Shown here: in pieces, positions 37,499 to 46,392 of the stretch
Layout of the letters: each line of letters opens with the position of its first letter
Position numbering within the stretch: position 1 is the stretch's first letter
DNA from: Desulfuromonadales bacterium
Lineage (GTDB): Bacteria; Desulfobacterota; Desulfuromonadia; Geobacterales; Pseudopelobacteraceae
Direction of reading: 5' to 3'
NCBI GenBank assembly: GCA_013349405.1
Contig: DUZS01000007.1
Location: forward strand, 1-64,000
DNA length: 64,000 nucleotides
The notes under the pieces: model-generated
Database searches by the model: none
Seen by the model: the letters and a program-made list of their open reading frames with translations, nothing else
What the model was told of the DNA's origin: nothing
Translations under genes and position numbers: made by a program

Positions 37499-37807
37499 TT
37501 ATCCTTTCAAGGCTTCCTGAATTACTTCATTCCTGTTTTGAATTATGTTTCGAAAATTTTCATCTGTTGATGCCCAATCGACAATATCAACAGTAAACGG
37601 TAAATTTGAATCAGAAAAACTATCCTGCAAGGCAATTTTAGTTTCAACTGTCAGGGGATGCGTTGTCATGGCGACAAGATCAAGATCCGAAAATTTTCCC
37701 GCCCTTCCCGTAACCCGTGATCCAAACGCCCTCACTTCAATATCGGGAAGATACCGGTTAAGTATCCGCAGTACTTCAGCCTTGTCTCTTTCTTCGATAT
37801 CAAGCAT
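37499..37807 (-). CDS. MNT-type nucleotidyltransferase (HI0073-like)
   Basis: The 102-residue protein has the minimal nucleotidyltransferase core AFGSRVTGRAGKFSDLDLVAM (GSx..DLD), followed by a third acidic site in FTVDIVDW. It overlaps the upstream HI0074-like gene by 8 bp. Such pairs are annotated as nucleotidyltransferase plus substrate-binding subunit and are thought to be toxin-antitoxin-like. Its stop is 4 bp from the purL start, so it is transcribed with purL. Confidence 0.85.
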   Translation of the reverse strand: MLDIEERDKAEVLRILNRYLPDIEVRAFGSRVTGRAGKFSDLDLVAMTTHPLTVETKIALQDSFSDSNLPFTVDIVDWASTDENFRNIIQNRNEVIQEALKG

Positions 37808-38198
37808 CGGGCTTTTTCAATAAAGCAAGAAGGGTGGTTGCGTCATCAATAAAGCGACCTAAAACAGTATAAACCTCAATTGCCGTATCCTCGTTATAGG
37901 TATGAGAAGTCTTATTCCGTTTTTCACGGTATTCAAACCAGCTTTGCGGCGATTCAATAAAACCGTTGCGTGCCCCAAGCCTGATAACATCACGAAACCC
38001 CATCTGATCAAGCTCTTCGCTGCTTGGAAGGCTTTGCGCGAGAGTTCTTTTGAGCATCTTGAATGCCAGTTCGTAGGTATATTCAAATCGCTGAATACAG
38101 GCATCACGAATATCTTCATCTGCCGCTTCCCTTTGACTGCGCAGGTAGACGCGCACTAATGAAGACAGAGCATTTTCAAAAGCGGAAAGTTCAATCAT
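37800..38198 (-). CDS. HI0074-type nucleotidyltransferase substrate-binding protein (HEPN-like)
   Basis: The 132-residue all-helical protein of the NTase_sub_bind family has the signature IQRFEYTYELAFKMLKRTL and the C-terminal WFEYREKRNKTSHTYNEDTA, whose R-x(4-5)-H segment is HEPN-like. The start at 38198 (MIELSAFENAL) is chosen because AAGGAG lies 7 bp upstream; the longer frame to 38216 overlaps the MscS stop. With the overlapping MNT gene it forms the second NTase/HEPN pair of this cluster. Confidence 0.87.
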   Translation of the reverse strand: MIELSAFENALSSLVRVYLRSQREAADEDIRDACIQRFEYTYELAFKMLKRTLAQSLPSSEELDQMGFRDVIRLGARNGFIESPQSWFEYREKRNKTSHTYNEDTAIEVYTVLGRFIDDATTLLALLKKPDA

Positions 38199-38212
38199 GT
38201 CGATCTCCTTGC

Positions 38213-39352
38213 TCAATCAGCAGCAGTACAAGGCTGTTTTTCCATAATCACCGTTCTGGTAGGGAACGGAATTTCGATAGTATGTTCATTAAACCGCTTG
38301 ATGATGAGGGAGTTCACTTTGTCGGTAACAGCAAACAGGGCGCTGTACTCGGCAACCCAGAAGAAGAGCGCCATATTGAGGGCGGAGTCGCCAAAGCCGA
38401 TAAAATAGGCTTCCGCAGGAGGGTCAGCCAGCACAGATTCAACTTCGCCGGCGGTTGCAACCAGCAGAGCTTTCACCTGGTCAACATCACTGCCATACGC
38501 CACGCCGACATTTATCCGACCTTTGACCCGGCAATCGGGAAACGCCAGGTTAGTCAGCATAGTATTACAGAGGTCTGAATTGGGGATGATCAGCAACTGA
38601 TTATCCAGGGTCCGGATTTTGGTGCTCCGCAGGCCGATATCCGCGACATCGCCAATCTGTCCGCCGACCAGTTGAATCCGGTCGCCGATGCGAAACGGAC
38701 GATCGAGCATGATGGTAAAGCCGGAGATCATATGGGCCAGTGTATCTTTGGCCGCCATACCGATAGCAAGTGAACCGATGCCGAGTGCTGTGACGAGTGA
38801 AAAAATGTCGTAATTGAAATGTTTCAGTACCACCACCAGCGCGGCACCCATCAGGATCAGGGACACCAGCTTTTCAGCTACCGGCATCATCTGGCGCGAC
38901 ATAACTGCCCCGGCACCCTCCTGCTGACTGGCAACATACCATTTCATCAATTCATCAAGGGCGTGGTAGATAAGGTTGCAGACGAGCACGACCAGGATGA
39001 TGTAAATGATACCGGAGACAATCAGCACCAGCTTTTCGTGCAACGGCAGCGAACGGATGGCCAGATAAATTCCAGTCACGATAAACAATCGTGACACGTA
39101 CGGAATAACACGCTGCAGCACCCGATCATCGAGATCGGATGACGTAAAGGATGTCAGCCGCGTGCCCCACTTGTTCAGAATCATCACCACAAGCTGCGAC
39201 AGCACCCAGAACAGGGCCAGAATGAGCAACGCCATCAAGATCTCTTTGGCCCAAAACAGCAGCGCTCCATCCCCCTCCTGCGTCTCGATCAGCTCCCGTA
39301 TAAGTTCGACCAGGCTATTCACCGAATACCCGCCTGAAAATAGTGTCAACAT
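38213..39352 (-). CDS. MscS-family mechanosensitive channel
   Basis: The 379-residue protein has four hydrophobic helices (about 40-62, 88-108, 110-130, 160-180). The MscS pore and beta domain follow: LVTALGIGSLAIGMAAKDTLAHMISGFTIMLDRPFRIGDRI, GDVADIGLRSTKIRTLDNQLLIIPNS. It relieves osmotic pressure at the inner membrane. The frame overlaps the purB end by 38 bp. A GTG at 39322 with a weak GGCGGG upstream would reduce the overlap to 8 bp and may be the true start. Its place between purB and purL is not functionally explained. Confidence 0.9.
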   Translation of the reverse strand: MLTLFSGGYSVNSLVELIRELIETQEGDGALLFWAKEILMALLILALFWVLSQLVVMILNKWGTRLTSFTSSDLDDRVLQRVIPYVSRLFIVTGIYLAIRSLPLHEKLVLIVSGIIYIILVVLVCNLIYHALDELMKWYVASQQEGAGAVMSRQMMPVAEKLVSLILMGAALVVVLKHFNYDIFSLVTALGIGSLAIGMAAKDTLAHMISGFTIMLDRPFRIGDRIQLVGGQIGDVADIGLRSTKIRTLDNQLLIIPNSDLCNTMLTNLAFPDCRVKGRINVGVAYGSDVDQVKALLVATAGEVESVLADPPAEAYFIGFGDSALNMALFFWVAEYSALFAVTDKVNSLIIKRFNEHTIEIPFPTRTVIMEKQPCTAAD

Positions 39353-40610
39353 GCTTCAAATGGTAGGTGAGATCGAATGACTCGCGAATTTTTGCTTCGC
39401 CGAGTGCCCCGACAACCGCCTGGTCGGCCAGCAGTTCCGTCTGGAAATCGGCCCCCTGCTCCCAGACCTTCATGGCATTGCGCTGTACCATACTGTATGA
39501 CTCTTCACGCGAAACCCCGGCCTGTGTCAGGTCAAGCAGGATTTTCTGCGAGAAAACAAGCCCCTTCATCTGATGGAGATTTCTCAGCATATTGTCAGGA
39601 TAGACGACCAGATTTTTGATCAGGCCGTTGAGGCGACGCAGGGAGAAGTCAAGCGCCACAGTGGCATCCGGGGCGATGTAGCGCTCGACCGATGAGTGAG
39701 AAATATCCCGTTCATGCCAGAGTGCCACATTTTCTAGGGCGGGAATACAGAGTGAGCGAATGTAACGGGCCTGTCCGGTCAGGTTTTCCGAGAGGATCGG
39801 GTTCCGTTTGTGCGGCATGGCCGAGGAGCCTTTCTGCCCCTTGCTGAAAAACTCTTCCGCTTCAAGAACCTCGGTGCGCTGCAGATGACGGACCTCTACG
39901 GCAATTCGTTCCATCGACGAGGCGATAATGGCCAGGGTGCAGAAAAATTCGGCGTGGCGGTCACGCGGGATGACCTGGGTGGAAACCGGCTCCGGCGTAA
40001 GCTGCATATTTTTGCAGACATACTCTTCAACGTACGGATCAATGTTGGCAAAGGTGCCGACCGCACCGGAGATGGCACCGGTGGCGATGTTCTCGCGGGC
40101 GGCGGTCAGGCGGGTTCGATTGCGCTGCATCTCGGCATAAAAAGAGGCCAGCTTGAGGCCAAAAGTCACCGGTTCCGCATGTATCCCGTGGGAGCGCCCG
40201 ATGCAGACCGTATCTTTATGTTCCAATGCGCGCAGTTTGAGCGATGCCAGCAGCATATCCAGATCGGCGAGCAACTCATCGGCAGCCTGCACAAGCTGCA
40301 CCGACAGGCAGGTATCCAGTACATCCGAAGAGGTCATCCCCTGATGGATAAAACGGGCTTCCGGGCCGACATGTTCGGCAACCGATGTCAGGAACGCGAT
40401 GACATCATGTTTGACTTCAGCCTCAATGGCGTCAATGCGGGCGATATCGAAATTACCTTTGGCACGAATCACCGGAACGACCTCTTTCGGGATAACCCCC
40501 AACTCCGCCTGGGCTTCACAGGCGAGGGTCTCGATTTCGAGCCAGATACGGAAGCGGTTTGCAGCGGTCCAGATATGTGCCATTTCAGGGCGGGAATAAC
40601 GTTCGATCAT
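39315..40610 (-). CDS. purB: Adenylosuccinate lyase
   Basis: The 431-residue protein cleaves SAICAR and adenylosuccinate, acting twice in purine synthesis. The fumarase/aspartase-superfamily signature is intact in SSAMPHKRNPILSEN (catalytic Ser loop). HQGMTSSDVLDT and the IGRSHGIHAEP segment carry the other conserved His and Ser residues. Length is typical for the bacterial PurB type with an EMIERYSRPEM-like N-terminus. It is the first pur gene of the minus-strand block. Confidence 0.96.
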   Translation of the reverse strand: MIERYSRPEMAHIWTAANRFRIWLEIETLACEAQAELGVIPKEVVPVIRAKGNFDIARIDAIEAEVKHDVIAFLTSVAEHVGPEARFIHQGMTSSDVLDTCLSVQLVQAADELLADLDMLLASLKLRALEHKDTVCIGRSHGIHAEPVTFGLKLASFYAEMQRNRTRLTAARENIATGAISGAVGTFANIDPYVEEYVCKNMQLTPEPVSTQVIPRDRHAEFFCTLAIIASSMERIAVEVRHLQRTEVLEAEEFFSKGQKGSSAMPHKRNPILSENLTGQARYIRSLCIPALENVALWHERDISHSSVERYIAPDATVALDFSLRRLNGLIKNLVVYPDNMLRNLHQMKGLVFSQKILLDLTQAGVSREESYSMVQRNAMKVWEQGADFQTELLADQAVVGALGEAKIRESFDLTYHLKHVDTIFRRVFGE

Positions 40611-40641
40611 GTAAAAGCTCCTTAACTCTATACTATATATT

Positions 40642-41271
40642 TTACAACACTCCGGATTGTTTCAATTTTTCCGCCAGCCACTCCGGAACGTTAGCATCCG
40701 CCACATACTCGACATCTTCTTTTTCAAAAATTACCCGCAGATAAAATATCAGATCAGGAAAAATCCGTGAGGCAAAGGCATCGTGCCAGGCAAAGATGTC
40801 TGATTCACCATATCTACCGCTACCGGCAAGTAAAAACCGCTCCGCCGATTCATCGAGCGGGTTGACGATGATGTACTCACGCACTCCATGCTGCTGGTAG
40901 AGGTGCTTCTTTTCCCGGCGATCTTTCACACTGGTGGAGGGCGACAATACTTCAATAATCAGATCTGGCGCACCTTTGATATTGGCATCGGAAATCTTGT
41001 TTTTGTCGCAGACGACAAAAATATCAGGCTCCACTACATTGATGTCATCAAGCACAACATCCATAGGAGCAACGAACGGTGTGCACGCTTTCCCCTTGAA
41101 ATATCCATAGACCAGGGCGGCAAAAGCAATAACTATTTTTTGATGTTTCACCGACGGCGACGGCGACATGTCATAGACCGTTCCATCGATAATTTCCAAC
41201 CGTTCATCGCCATGATTTTCAAGATATTCCTGATAGGTGTACGGCTCTATTTTTCGTGCGGCATTTCCCAT
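40642..41271 (-). CDS. Uma2-family (DUF820) putative endonuclease
   Basis: The 209-residue protein has a PD-(D/E)XK-like fold. The features are TYQEYLENHGDERLEIIDGTVYDMSPSPSVKHQ, then VVEPDIFVVCDKNK, GAPDLIIEVLSPST and KKHLYQQHGVREYIIVNP, matching the E...D...ExK nuclease core of Uma2 proteins common in cyanobacteria and other genomes with many accessory genes. The start at 41271 follows GGAGATTCT. It is 31 bp upstream of purB. Substrate and role are unknown. Confidence 0.87.
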   Translation of the reverse strand: MGNAARKIEPYTYQEYLENHGDERLEIIDGTVYDMSPSPSVKHQKIVIAFAALVYGYFKGKACTPFVAPMDVVLDDINVVEPDIFVVCDKNKISDANIKGAPDLIIEVLSPSTSVKDRREKKHLYQQHGVREYIIVNPLDESAERFLLAGSGRYGESDIFAWHDAFASRIFPDLIFYLRVIFEKEDVEYVADANVPEWLAEKLKQSGVL

Positions 41272-41290
41272 AGAATCTCCATTCTTCCGC

Positions 41291-42061
41291 TCAAATCTCC
41301 ACCAACGCACTGGCTTGGTACTGGTCCCCAATGACAATGTGCGGCGCACAGATGTTCTGGTCACGTAGAAACGACTCCGTTGAACGCACCACATGCTCCG
41401 GGTGATTGTTCACCTCGGACAGATGCGCCATTACCAGCATCTCCAATCCACCATGGGCAAGTTCGTGAAGTAATTCAAGCGACTCCTCGTTGGAGATATG
41501 CCCGTGGCGGGATTTGATGCGCTGCTTCAATTCCCACGGATAGGGGCCGTTCATCAGCATATTGACATCATGGTTCGACTCCAGGTTAAGAAAACGGCAG
41601 CCGCGCAGCTTTTCGGTAATGAGTCGCGTGACAATGCCGAAGTCGGTAACAGAGGCAGCGCGCCCCTCACTCGATTCAAGCACAAAACCGACCGGATCAC
41701 AGCTGTCATGGGTAAGCGGAATCGGGTCAATCTGAATATCCCTGAAGGTAAAAGCCGAACCTGATTCGAACTCGGTGACCCGGCTCTTTATGAAATATCT
41801 GTCGGCCCTGGCGTGAACCAGATGACTGGCAAAAACAGGGATGTTGAACTTGCGGGCGAATGAACCGGCACTCCGGATATGGTCAATATGCTCATGAGTA
41901 ACGAATACCGCATGAACACCTGAAGGATCGATACCGACTTCGTCCATACGCAGCAGCGTCTCGCGGAGCGACAGGCCGACATCTATAAGAAGGCGGGTAT
42001 CACCCGTTTCAAGAGAGAGACAGTTGCCCTTGCTGCCGCTCGCCAGCGAACAGATTTTCAC
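41291..42061 (-). CDS. MBL-fold metallohydrolase (YycJ/WalJ-like)
   Basis: The 256-residue metallo-beta-lactamase-fold protein has the HxHxDH metal motif THEHIDH near residue 57 and a compact N-terminus (MKICSLASGSKGNC) typical of the YycJ group. YycJ is a predicted exonuclease in cell-wall or DNA-repair contexts. Other metal ligands are in TDFG and NHDVNML. It starts at a GTG (42061) five bases after GGAG. It precedes the Uma2 gene by 19 bp. Confidence 0.87.
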   Translation of the reverse strand: MKICSLASGSKGNCLSLETGDTRLLIDVGLSLRETLLRMDEVGIDPSGVHAVFVTHEHIDHIRSAGSFARKFNIPVFASHLVHARADRYFIKSRVTEFESGSAFTFRDIQIDPIPLTHDSCDPVGFVLESSEGRAASVTDFGIVTRLITEKLRGCRFLNLESNHDVNMLMNGPYPWELKQRIKSRHGHISNEESLELLHELAHGGLEMLVMAHLSEVNNHPEHVVRSTESFLRDQNICAPHIVIGDQYQASALVEI

Positions 42062-42222
42062 ACATACTCCAGGAATTTCAGATTAATGCCGCATCAGCAG
42101 TAAATGCCAACAGATTAGAGGTGTTACGACAGGTTACAGGCAAGCACCGGGATGTAATGGAGGGGCACTTTGTCAAGCGGTATTTATACACTGAAGCGGG
42201 GTTCAGTTTCAAGGTTTATCGT

Positions 42223-42504
42223 CTAAATTTCGGAGATATCAGAGCCGGTAATCTCCACATCCGGCCACCCTTCGTAAATCCAATCTTCTACCCGTTCCAG
42301 TACCTGGCGGGGGATAGTTTTATCAGAGCTGACGGTGACAAAGGCAAGCACTCCCACAGCAGCATTGTCCTGACGGTCAACCTCGGCGCAGGCAACATTA
42401 AAGCGGTTGCGCGCCCGTCCAAGGATACTTTTGACGATGCCGCGCTTCTCTTTCAGTGAGTGTGAGGGGAGAGAGAGGTGTATTTCAAGGCAGAAGATGT
42501 GCAT
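42223..42504 (-). CDS. DUF503 protein
   Basis: The 93-residue protein matches the DUF503 (YlxP-like) pattern: MHIFCLEIHLSLPSHSLKEKRGIVKSILGRARNRFNVACAEVDRQDNA. In many bacteria a DUF503 gene sits near rbfA and infB; here it does not. The start of this gene is duplicated about 1 kb upstream (see the repeat at 43490-43516). Function is unknown. Confidence 0.88.
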   Translation of the reverse strand: MHIFCLEIHLSLPSHSLKEKRGIVKSILGRARNRFNVACAEVDRQDNAAVGVLAFVTVSSDKTIPRQVLERVEDWIYEGWPDVEITGSDISEI

Positions 42505-42508
42505 GAGA
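42482..42508. repeat. Direct repeat, copy A (DUF503 5' end)
   Basis: ATTTC-A-AGGCAGAAGATGTGCATGA forms the start of the DUF503 gene on the minus strand and recurs at 43490-43516 with only two differences in 27 bases, including 19 identical bases in a row. The two copies flank the gene at 42621-43451. Confidence 0.85.
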
Positions 42509-42620
42509 CACCTGAAACAGTATCAATCTTTATTCTCGTTTTCAAGCTGGAGCTAGGAAAAAAATGGTGGTGTAGCTGAAGGTAAAAAAACTTGAACAGA
42601 GAGTAACAATAGTACGTTTC

Positions 42621-43451
42621 CTATTTTCTATTAGACGGACTATCAACTTGTAAATAATTCAGACTGCCTCCAAGAGCAGTGTAACCATCCAGTATGCGCC
42701 GAAATGCCTTTATTTCATCTTCAGTTAAGTCACGAGACACTTTGCCTTTCAATCCATTAATGCTCAGAACGGCCTTCTTAGCTTTCATTATAGCCTGAAC
42801 AGCTCTATACGTGTCTTGATCAAGGGGGACATCGTACCATTCTGCTACACCCTTTTCGATGTTCTTGGATTCATAGGAAGGTACCTTTAAGCTCATAGTT
42901 TTTGAGTCTGCTGTTATGGTTATTTCGGTCATCTGCAGATGCTGCTGTAATGCTATCTGCACGCAGAAACGTGGAATAAGAACAGTGGAAACATCAACGA
43001 AGTAAATATATGCAGCATCTGACGATCTGTCCCGAGGTGTAGATTCGTCTATATACCGTATTATTTTTTTTGAATCAGTAGCTTCTTTACGAACGCCGCC
43101 AGCTTTGCGTCTTTTCGATTCATCTTCAAGCATTTTCTTTAACTCTTTATATTCAGGAGAATTAGTGTCCATATTACCAATTTGCATGTATGGAGTTAAA
43201 GAATTGCCTTTTTTTATCGCATCTCTGACCGAGCTAACAACGGACTGTCGAGCTTTCTTTTGACGGATCTGCTCTTTTTTAGCTTTCATTATAACGACCG
43301 TATTCTGTTCATCTTCCTCACGGTCAGCTGTTGGTCTTTCTTGCAAAAAATAGCTTACTATGACCATAACGAGTAATACTACCAGTAAGCTCAGGATAAA
43401 TAATCCTGTCAATTTGGTTTCTTCTGTGACTACTATTATCTTTTTACGCAT
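42621..43451 (-). CDS. Single-TM protein of unknown function
   Basis: The 276-residue protein is not recognised. A short basic N-terminus (MRKKIIVV) is followed by a TM helix at about 14-36, then a charged, Lys- and Gln-rich region (about 45-75), probably coiled. A C-terminal domain (about 140-270) carries a strand-rich FCVQIALQQHLQMTEITITADS segment and YDVPLDQDTYRAVQAIMKAKKAVLSI. The topology suggests a membrane-anchored extracytoplasmic protein. Codon use is AT-rich and the gene lies between two copies of a direct repeat, which suggests a recent insertion. Confidence 0.65.
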   Translation of the reverse strand: MRKKIIVVTEETKLTGLFILSLLVVLLVMVIVSYFLQERPTADREEDEQNTVVIMKAKKEQIRQKKARQSVVSSVRDAIKKGNSLTPYMQIGNMDTNSPEYKELKKMLEDESKRRKAGGVRKEATDSKKIIRYIDESTPRDRSSDAAYIYFVDVSTVLIPRFCVQIALQQHLQMTEITITADSKTMSLKVPSYESKNIEKGVAEWYDVPLDQDTYRAVQAIMKAKKAVLSINGLKGKVSRDLTEDEIKAFRRILDGYTALGGSLNYLQVDSPSNRK

Positions 43452-43489
43452 AATTGATACCTGTATATGTCGAAACTGTTAACAGTGAG

Positions 43490-43516
43490 ATTTCGAGGCA
43501 GAAGATGTGCATGATA
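43490..43516. repeat. Direct repeat, copy B (orphan DUF503 start)
   Basis: This is the second copy of the repeat at 42482-42508. On the minus strand it encodes MHIFCLEI, the first eight residues of the DUF503 protein, then diverges and stops within 23 codons. Confidence 0.85.
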
Positions 43517-43632
43517 GTATTAGCGTTCCAGATTGTTACGTTATTTTGCTGACTAGGAATACAACTGTCTGTATTTGTTATACATTATTCTACACATAAC
43601 CATTAAAATTTGACACTGCGAGACTGCACCGT

Positions 43633-44136
43633 CTATTCAGCCAGTAGGGTATTGGCCTGTTTTTCAATAAGCTTCATGTTTATCTCACTGTACCCCCGAA
43701 AGTAGCCTGCGACAATTCCTTTTTTATCAATCAGCAGAAAGGTGGGGACAGAATACGCGCCAATAGTTTCATAGATTGTTTTACTGTCAGTAAACCCCAT
43801 TGGGAAATGAACATCGTTACTATCTATATATCTTTTCAGAGCTTCCTTACCAAAACCGGGGCCGGCGATCAAACCCTGAACATGCATTGCCGATTTTCCG
43901 TAATGCTCATTGATACGGTTCAGATAAGGTATGGCGGTTTTGCAGTAGGTACAATATTCTGAGGCAATCATTAACAACAGCACTTTGCCGCTGTAGGCGG
44001 TGGAAGTAACCTTGACGCCGCTTGCCGCAGTAGATGAAAAAGCAGGCAGTTGTGTGCCTTTTTTAATGACAGCATAGCTCGTTGTTGGGAGGGAAATACA
44101 TAGTGCGGCAATAGCGATAATCAGAACATTATACAT
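43633..44136 (-). CDS. Periplasmic thioredoxin-like redoxin (TlpA/AhpC-TSA type)
   Basis: The 167-residue protein has a signal peptide (about 1-22, ending TSYA), then a thioredoxin fold with active site C62-TY-C65 and cis-Pro in YSVPTFLLIDKKG. It is likely a periplasmic thiol-disulfide oxidoreductase. The ATG at 44136 has GAGG upstream; a GTG four codons earlier is less likely. The final stretch (GYFRGYSEINMKLIEKQANTLLAE) is closely similar to the redoxin at 50733-51251, so the two are paralogues flanking this accessory region. It is separated from the upstream surface-protein gene by a strong terminator. Confidence 0.85.
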   Translation of the reverse strand: MYNVLIIAIAALCISLPTTSYAVIKKGTQLPAFSSTAASGVKVTSTAYSGKVLLLMIASEYCTYCKTAIPYLNRINEHYGKSAMHVQGLIAGPGFGKEALKRYIDSNDVHFPMGFTDSKTIYETIGAYSVPTFLLIDKKGIVAGYFRGYSEINMKLIEKQANTLLAE

Positions 44137-44184
44137 GAAAAACCTCACTCATACGTAGGTGACCAAACGTGTACCACCTTAAAC

Positions 44185-44217
44185 GAAAAACGCCCGGCAG
44201 TCAAAAGACTGCCGGGC
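44185..44217 (-). terminator. Intrinsic terminator after the PQQ/DUF11 gene
   Basis: On the minus strand, GCCCGGCAGTC and GACTGCCGGGC form an 11-bp GC-rich stem around TTTT, followed by GTTTTTCGTTT. It lies 24 bp after the stop at 44241 and isolates that gene from the redoxin downstream. Confidence 0.9.
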
Positions 44218-44240
44218 ATGGCATTTCAAAGGATTGTAGA

Positions 44241-46325
44241 TTACTTCACGGTGATTTTGCTGGCAGTTGCTGAGGTGTTGTTGGTTTCAATTTTTTCTGT
44301 AATTACCGCAGGACTATCGGCAAAGGCACCAAGATAATAGCTGCTAGCCGAAAGAAGTGAAGTAGGCACAGCAACATTCAGCGTGATCGCTTTGCTGGCA
44401 CCGGCGGCAAGACTGGTTACAGCTGCTGTGCCGATTTTGTAATCGCTGCTGTCAATGGTCGTGTTTGTTGAGAAATAGAAGCCAAGGGTCGATGCGGCAC
44501 ATGTTCCTGTCCCCTGGTTTTTAACTGTGGCAATGAAGTTGTATTTAGTAGTTCCACGGGTTACGGAAGTTGTGCTGGTGCCGGTGGAAGTGGTGATCTT
44601 CGGAACGACGCTGACAACCAGGTCACATGAAACAGGAAGTGTTACTGGAACGGTGATTGTCTTGGAGTTATTCGTTGTTATCGGGTCTGGAACATCGCTT
44701 TTTGTAGTAGCGGTAAAGGAGGCGTTGCCGACTGTTGCGGGAGCAATTCCCGTGAATGTTACTGATGCACTTGTTGAAGCAACAATTTCACCAAGAACAC
44801 AGCTGGCCACCCTTGAACTGTTCATGATGCAGTTGGCCGGAGCAACAAAGCTTGCAGAACTGCTGAATCCGCTTGGCAATGTTACTTTAACAATGCTGGC
44901 AACTGCTTTGTCGGGACCGGCGTTTGTAACGGTGGCGGTGACGCTGAGTGGAGCATTAGTGGTTACCGGGCTTGGGGAGGCAACAACGTCCACTGAGAGG
45001 TCAGCCGTTCCGCCAATAGCAACAAGTGAACCGTCTATGATGACGTAGAGTGTTCCATCCATGCCGATGATCGGACGACGCAGGTCGTTGCCAAGAATGG
45101 TACCTTTTGAATAGGTAAACACTTTGACACCGGCAGGTGTGAACATGTTGACATTAGCCATGAAATCAACGCCGTCTGCTTTCTGAATGGTTCCGACATA
45201 TACGGAACCAGTGTTGTCGATGATCGGATTGGCATACTCACCTGCGCCTGGCAGGACTGCCGACCATGTTACTGATGCACCTGTAGGATTGATGGCATAG
45301 AGCATGCTGCTTTCGGCGTTTTCATCAAAGCTTCTGGCTCCCGTTACGGGGTCTATGGTGACAGGATGGGCTGTCGCATACAGTGTTCCGCCATTGTTGG
45401 CAAAATTGGAAACCTGATAGCCGGGAGTCAAGGCGATCGTTTGTACCGCCAAGGTAGTGGGGTTAATGGAAATAACCTTCTGGTCATCAGCAATGTAGAT
45501 GTTGCCGTTTGCAGCTATGACCGGATTTGACTCACGATCATTGATAATAGTTTTGAACCATTTTGTTGCAGCATAAAATTTGCCGTCATCAGGATTGAGG
45601 GTCAGGTTGTTTGGATCAATTGCAACCAGTTCACCGCTGTAGTTTTCAGCATAAACGGTAGCTCCGTCAGGGGTAACGGCAGCAGACCAGTCAGCACCTC
45701 TCTCGTTATAGATCCACTTGGGAGCTACAATTTTGGCACTTAGAGGATCGGAGTTAGTCGGGTCAAGAAAAACCAGGTTGTTGACATCAAAGGCGTGCAA
45801 CCAGCCGTTACCGACAATTACAGTGCCGTCATCAGCCACGGTAATGGCACCGCAGCAGTTGCCGCCATCCGGATAATAAAATTTAATCGAGAAATCGGGG
45901 TTAAGTGCCCAGAGGCCATTTCCGGAGAAATAGATAGTGCCGTCTTTACCTACAACTGGCGGCGCACAGCAGACACCAACGCCGTCAAGCAGATACTTGA
46001 TTGCACCGGTACGAGGATCAAATGCATAGGCGCGGCCATCGTCGCCGGCAGCGTAAATAGTACCGTCAGTCCCTTCAGCAACGCCGGCAGTAAACGACTG
46101 GTCGGTGGTCCAAAGGTTGTTCGGATCATTTGGGTCGGTGAATGTTTGTGAAGGCGCCTGGTACTGCCATTTGATTACCGGTAAGGATGGGCCTTTAACC
46201 GGGGCTTTACCGGAGTGCTGGGCATTGTACTGGTAGGTAGCCCAATTGGCCGATGCGTTGGGAGCAGGTGCCAGTGCCACGGAAAGTGCTACGAGTGAAC
46301 CACTCAGAATGATGCGTTTAAGCAT
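44241..46325 (-). CDS. Secreted PQQ-like beta-propeller protein with DUF11 and CARDB domains
   Basis: The 694-residue protein has a signal peptide (about 1-26, ..APNASA). An eight-bladed PQQ-like (quinoprotein) propeller spans roughly residues 28-440, seen as repeated blades such as DGTIYAAGDDGRAYAFDPRTG and DGTIYFSGNGLWALNPD. A DUF11-type conserved repeat (about 445-560, TVTNAGPDKAVAS) and a C-terminal CARDB-like domain (about 565-690) follow. It is predicted to act at the cell surface or in the periplasm, in adhesion or binding rather than as a dehydrogenase. The Cys-Cys pair GVCCAPP and GGNCCGA are unusual. It probably lies downstream of the c-di-GMP riboswitch and the small secreted gene. 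Confidence 0.85.
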   Translation of the reverse strand: MLKRIILSGSLVALSVALAPAPNASANWATYQYNAQHSGKAPVKGPSLPVIKWQYQAPSQTFTDPNDPNNLWTTDQSFTAGVAEGTDGTIYAAGDDGRAYAFDPRTGAIKYLLDGVGVCCAPPVVGKDGTIYFSGNGLWALNPDFSIKFYYPDGGNCCGAITVADDGTVIVGNGWLHAFDVNNLVFLDPTNSDPLSAKIVAPKWIYNERGADWSAAVTPDGATVYAENYSGELVAIDPNNLTLNPDDGKFYAATKWFKTIINDRESNPVIAANGNIYIADDQKVISINPTTLAVQTIALTPGYQVSNFANNGGTLYATAHPVTIDPVTGARSFDENAESSMLYAINPTGASVTWSAVLPGAGEYANPIIDNTGSVYVGTIQKADGVDFMANVNMFTPAGVKVFTYSKGTILGNDLRRPIIGMDGTLYVIIDGSLVAIGGTADLSVDVVASPSPVTTNAPLSVTATVTNAGPDKAVASIVKVTLPSGFSSSASFVAPANCIMNSSRVASCVLGEIVASTSASVTFTGIAPATVGNASFTATTKSDVPDPITTNNSKTITVPVTLPVSCDLVVSVVPKITTSTGTSTTSVTRGTTKYNFIATVKNQGTGTCAASTLGFYFSTNTTIDSSDYKIGTAAVTSLAAGASKAITLNVAVPTSLLSASSYYLGAFADSPAVITEKIETNNTSATASKITVK

Positions 46326-46392
46326 GGATGAATATCCTCCTGTATTTTTATTTTTAATTGTTGAAGCTAAATTTCGTTCCGAATATATTTAA

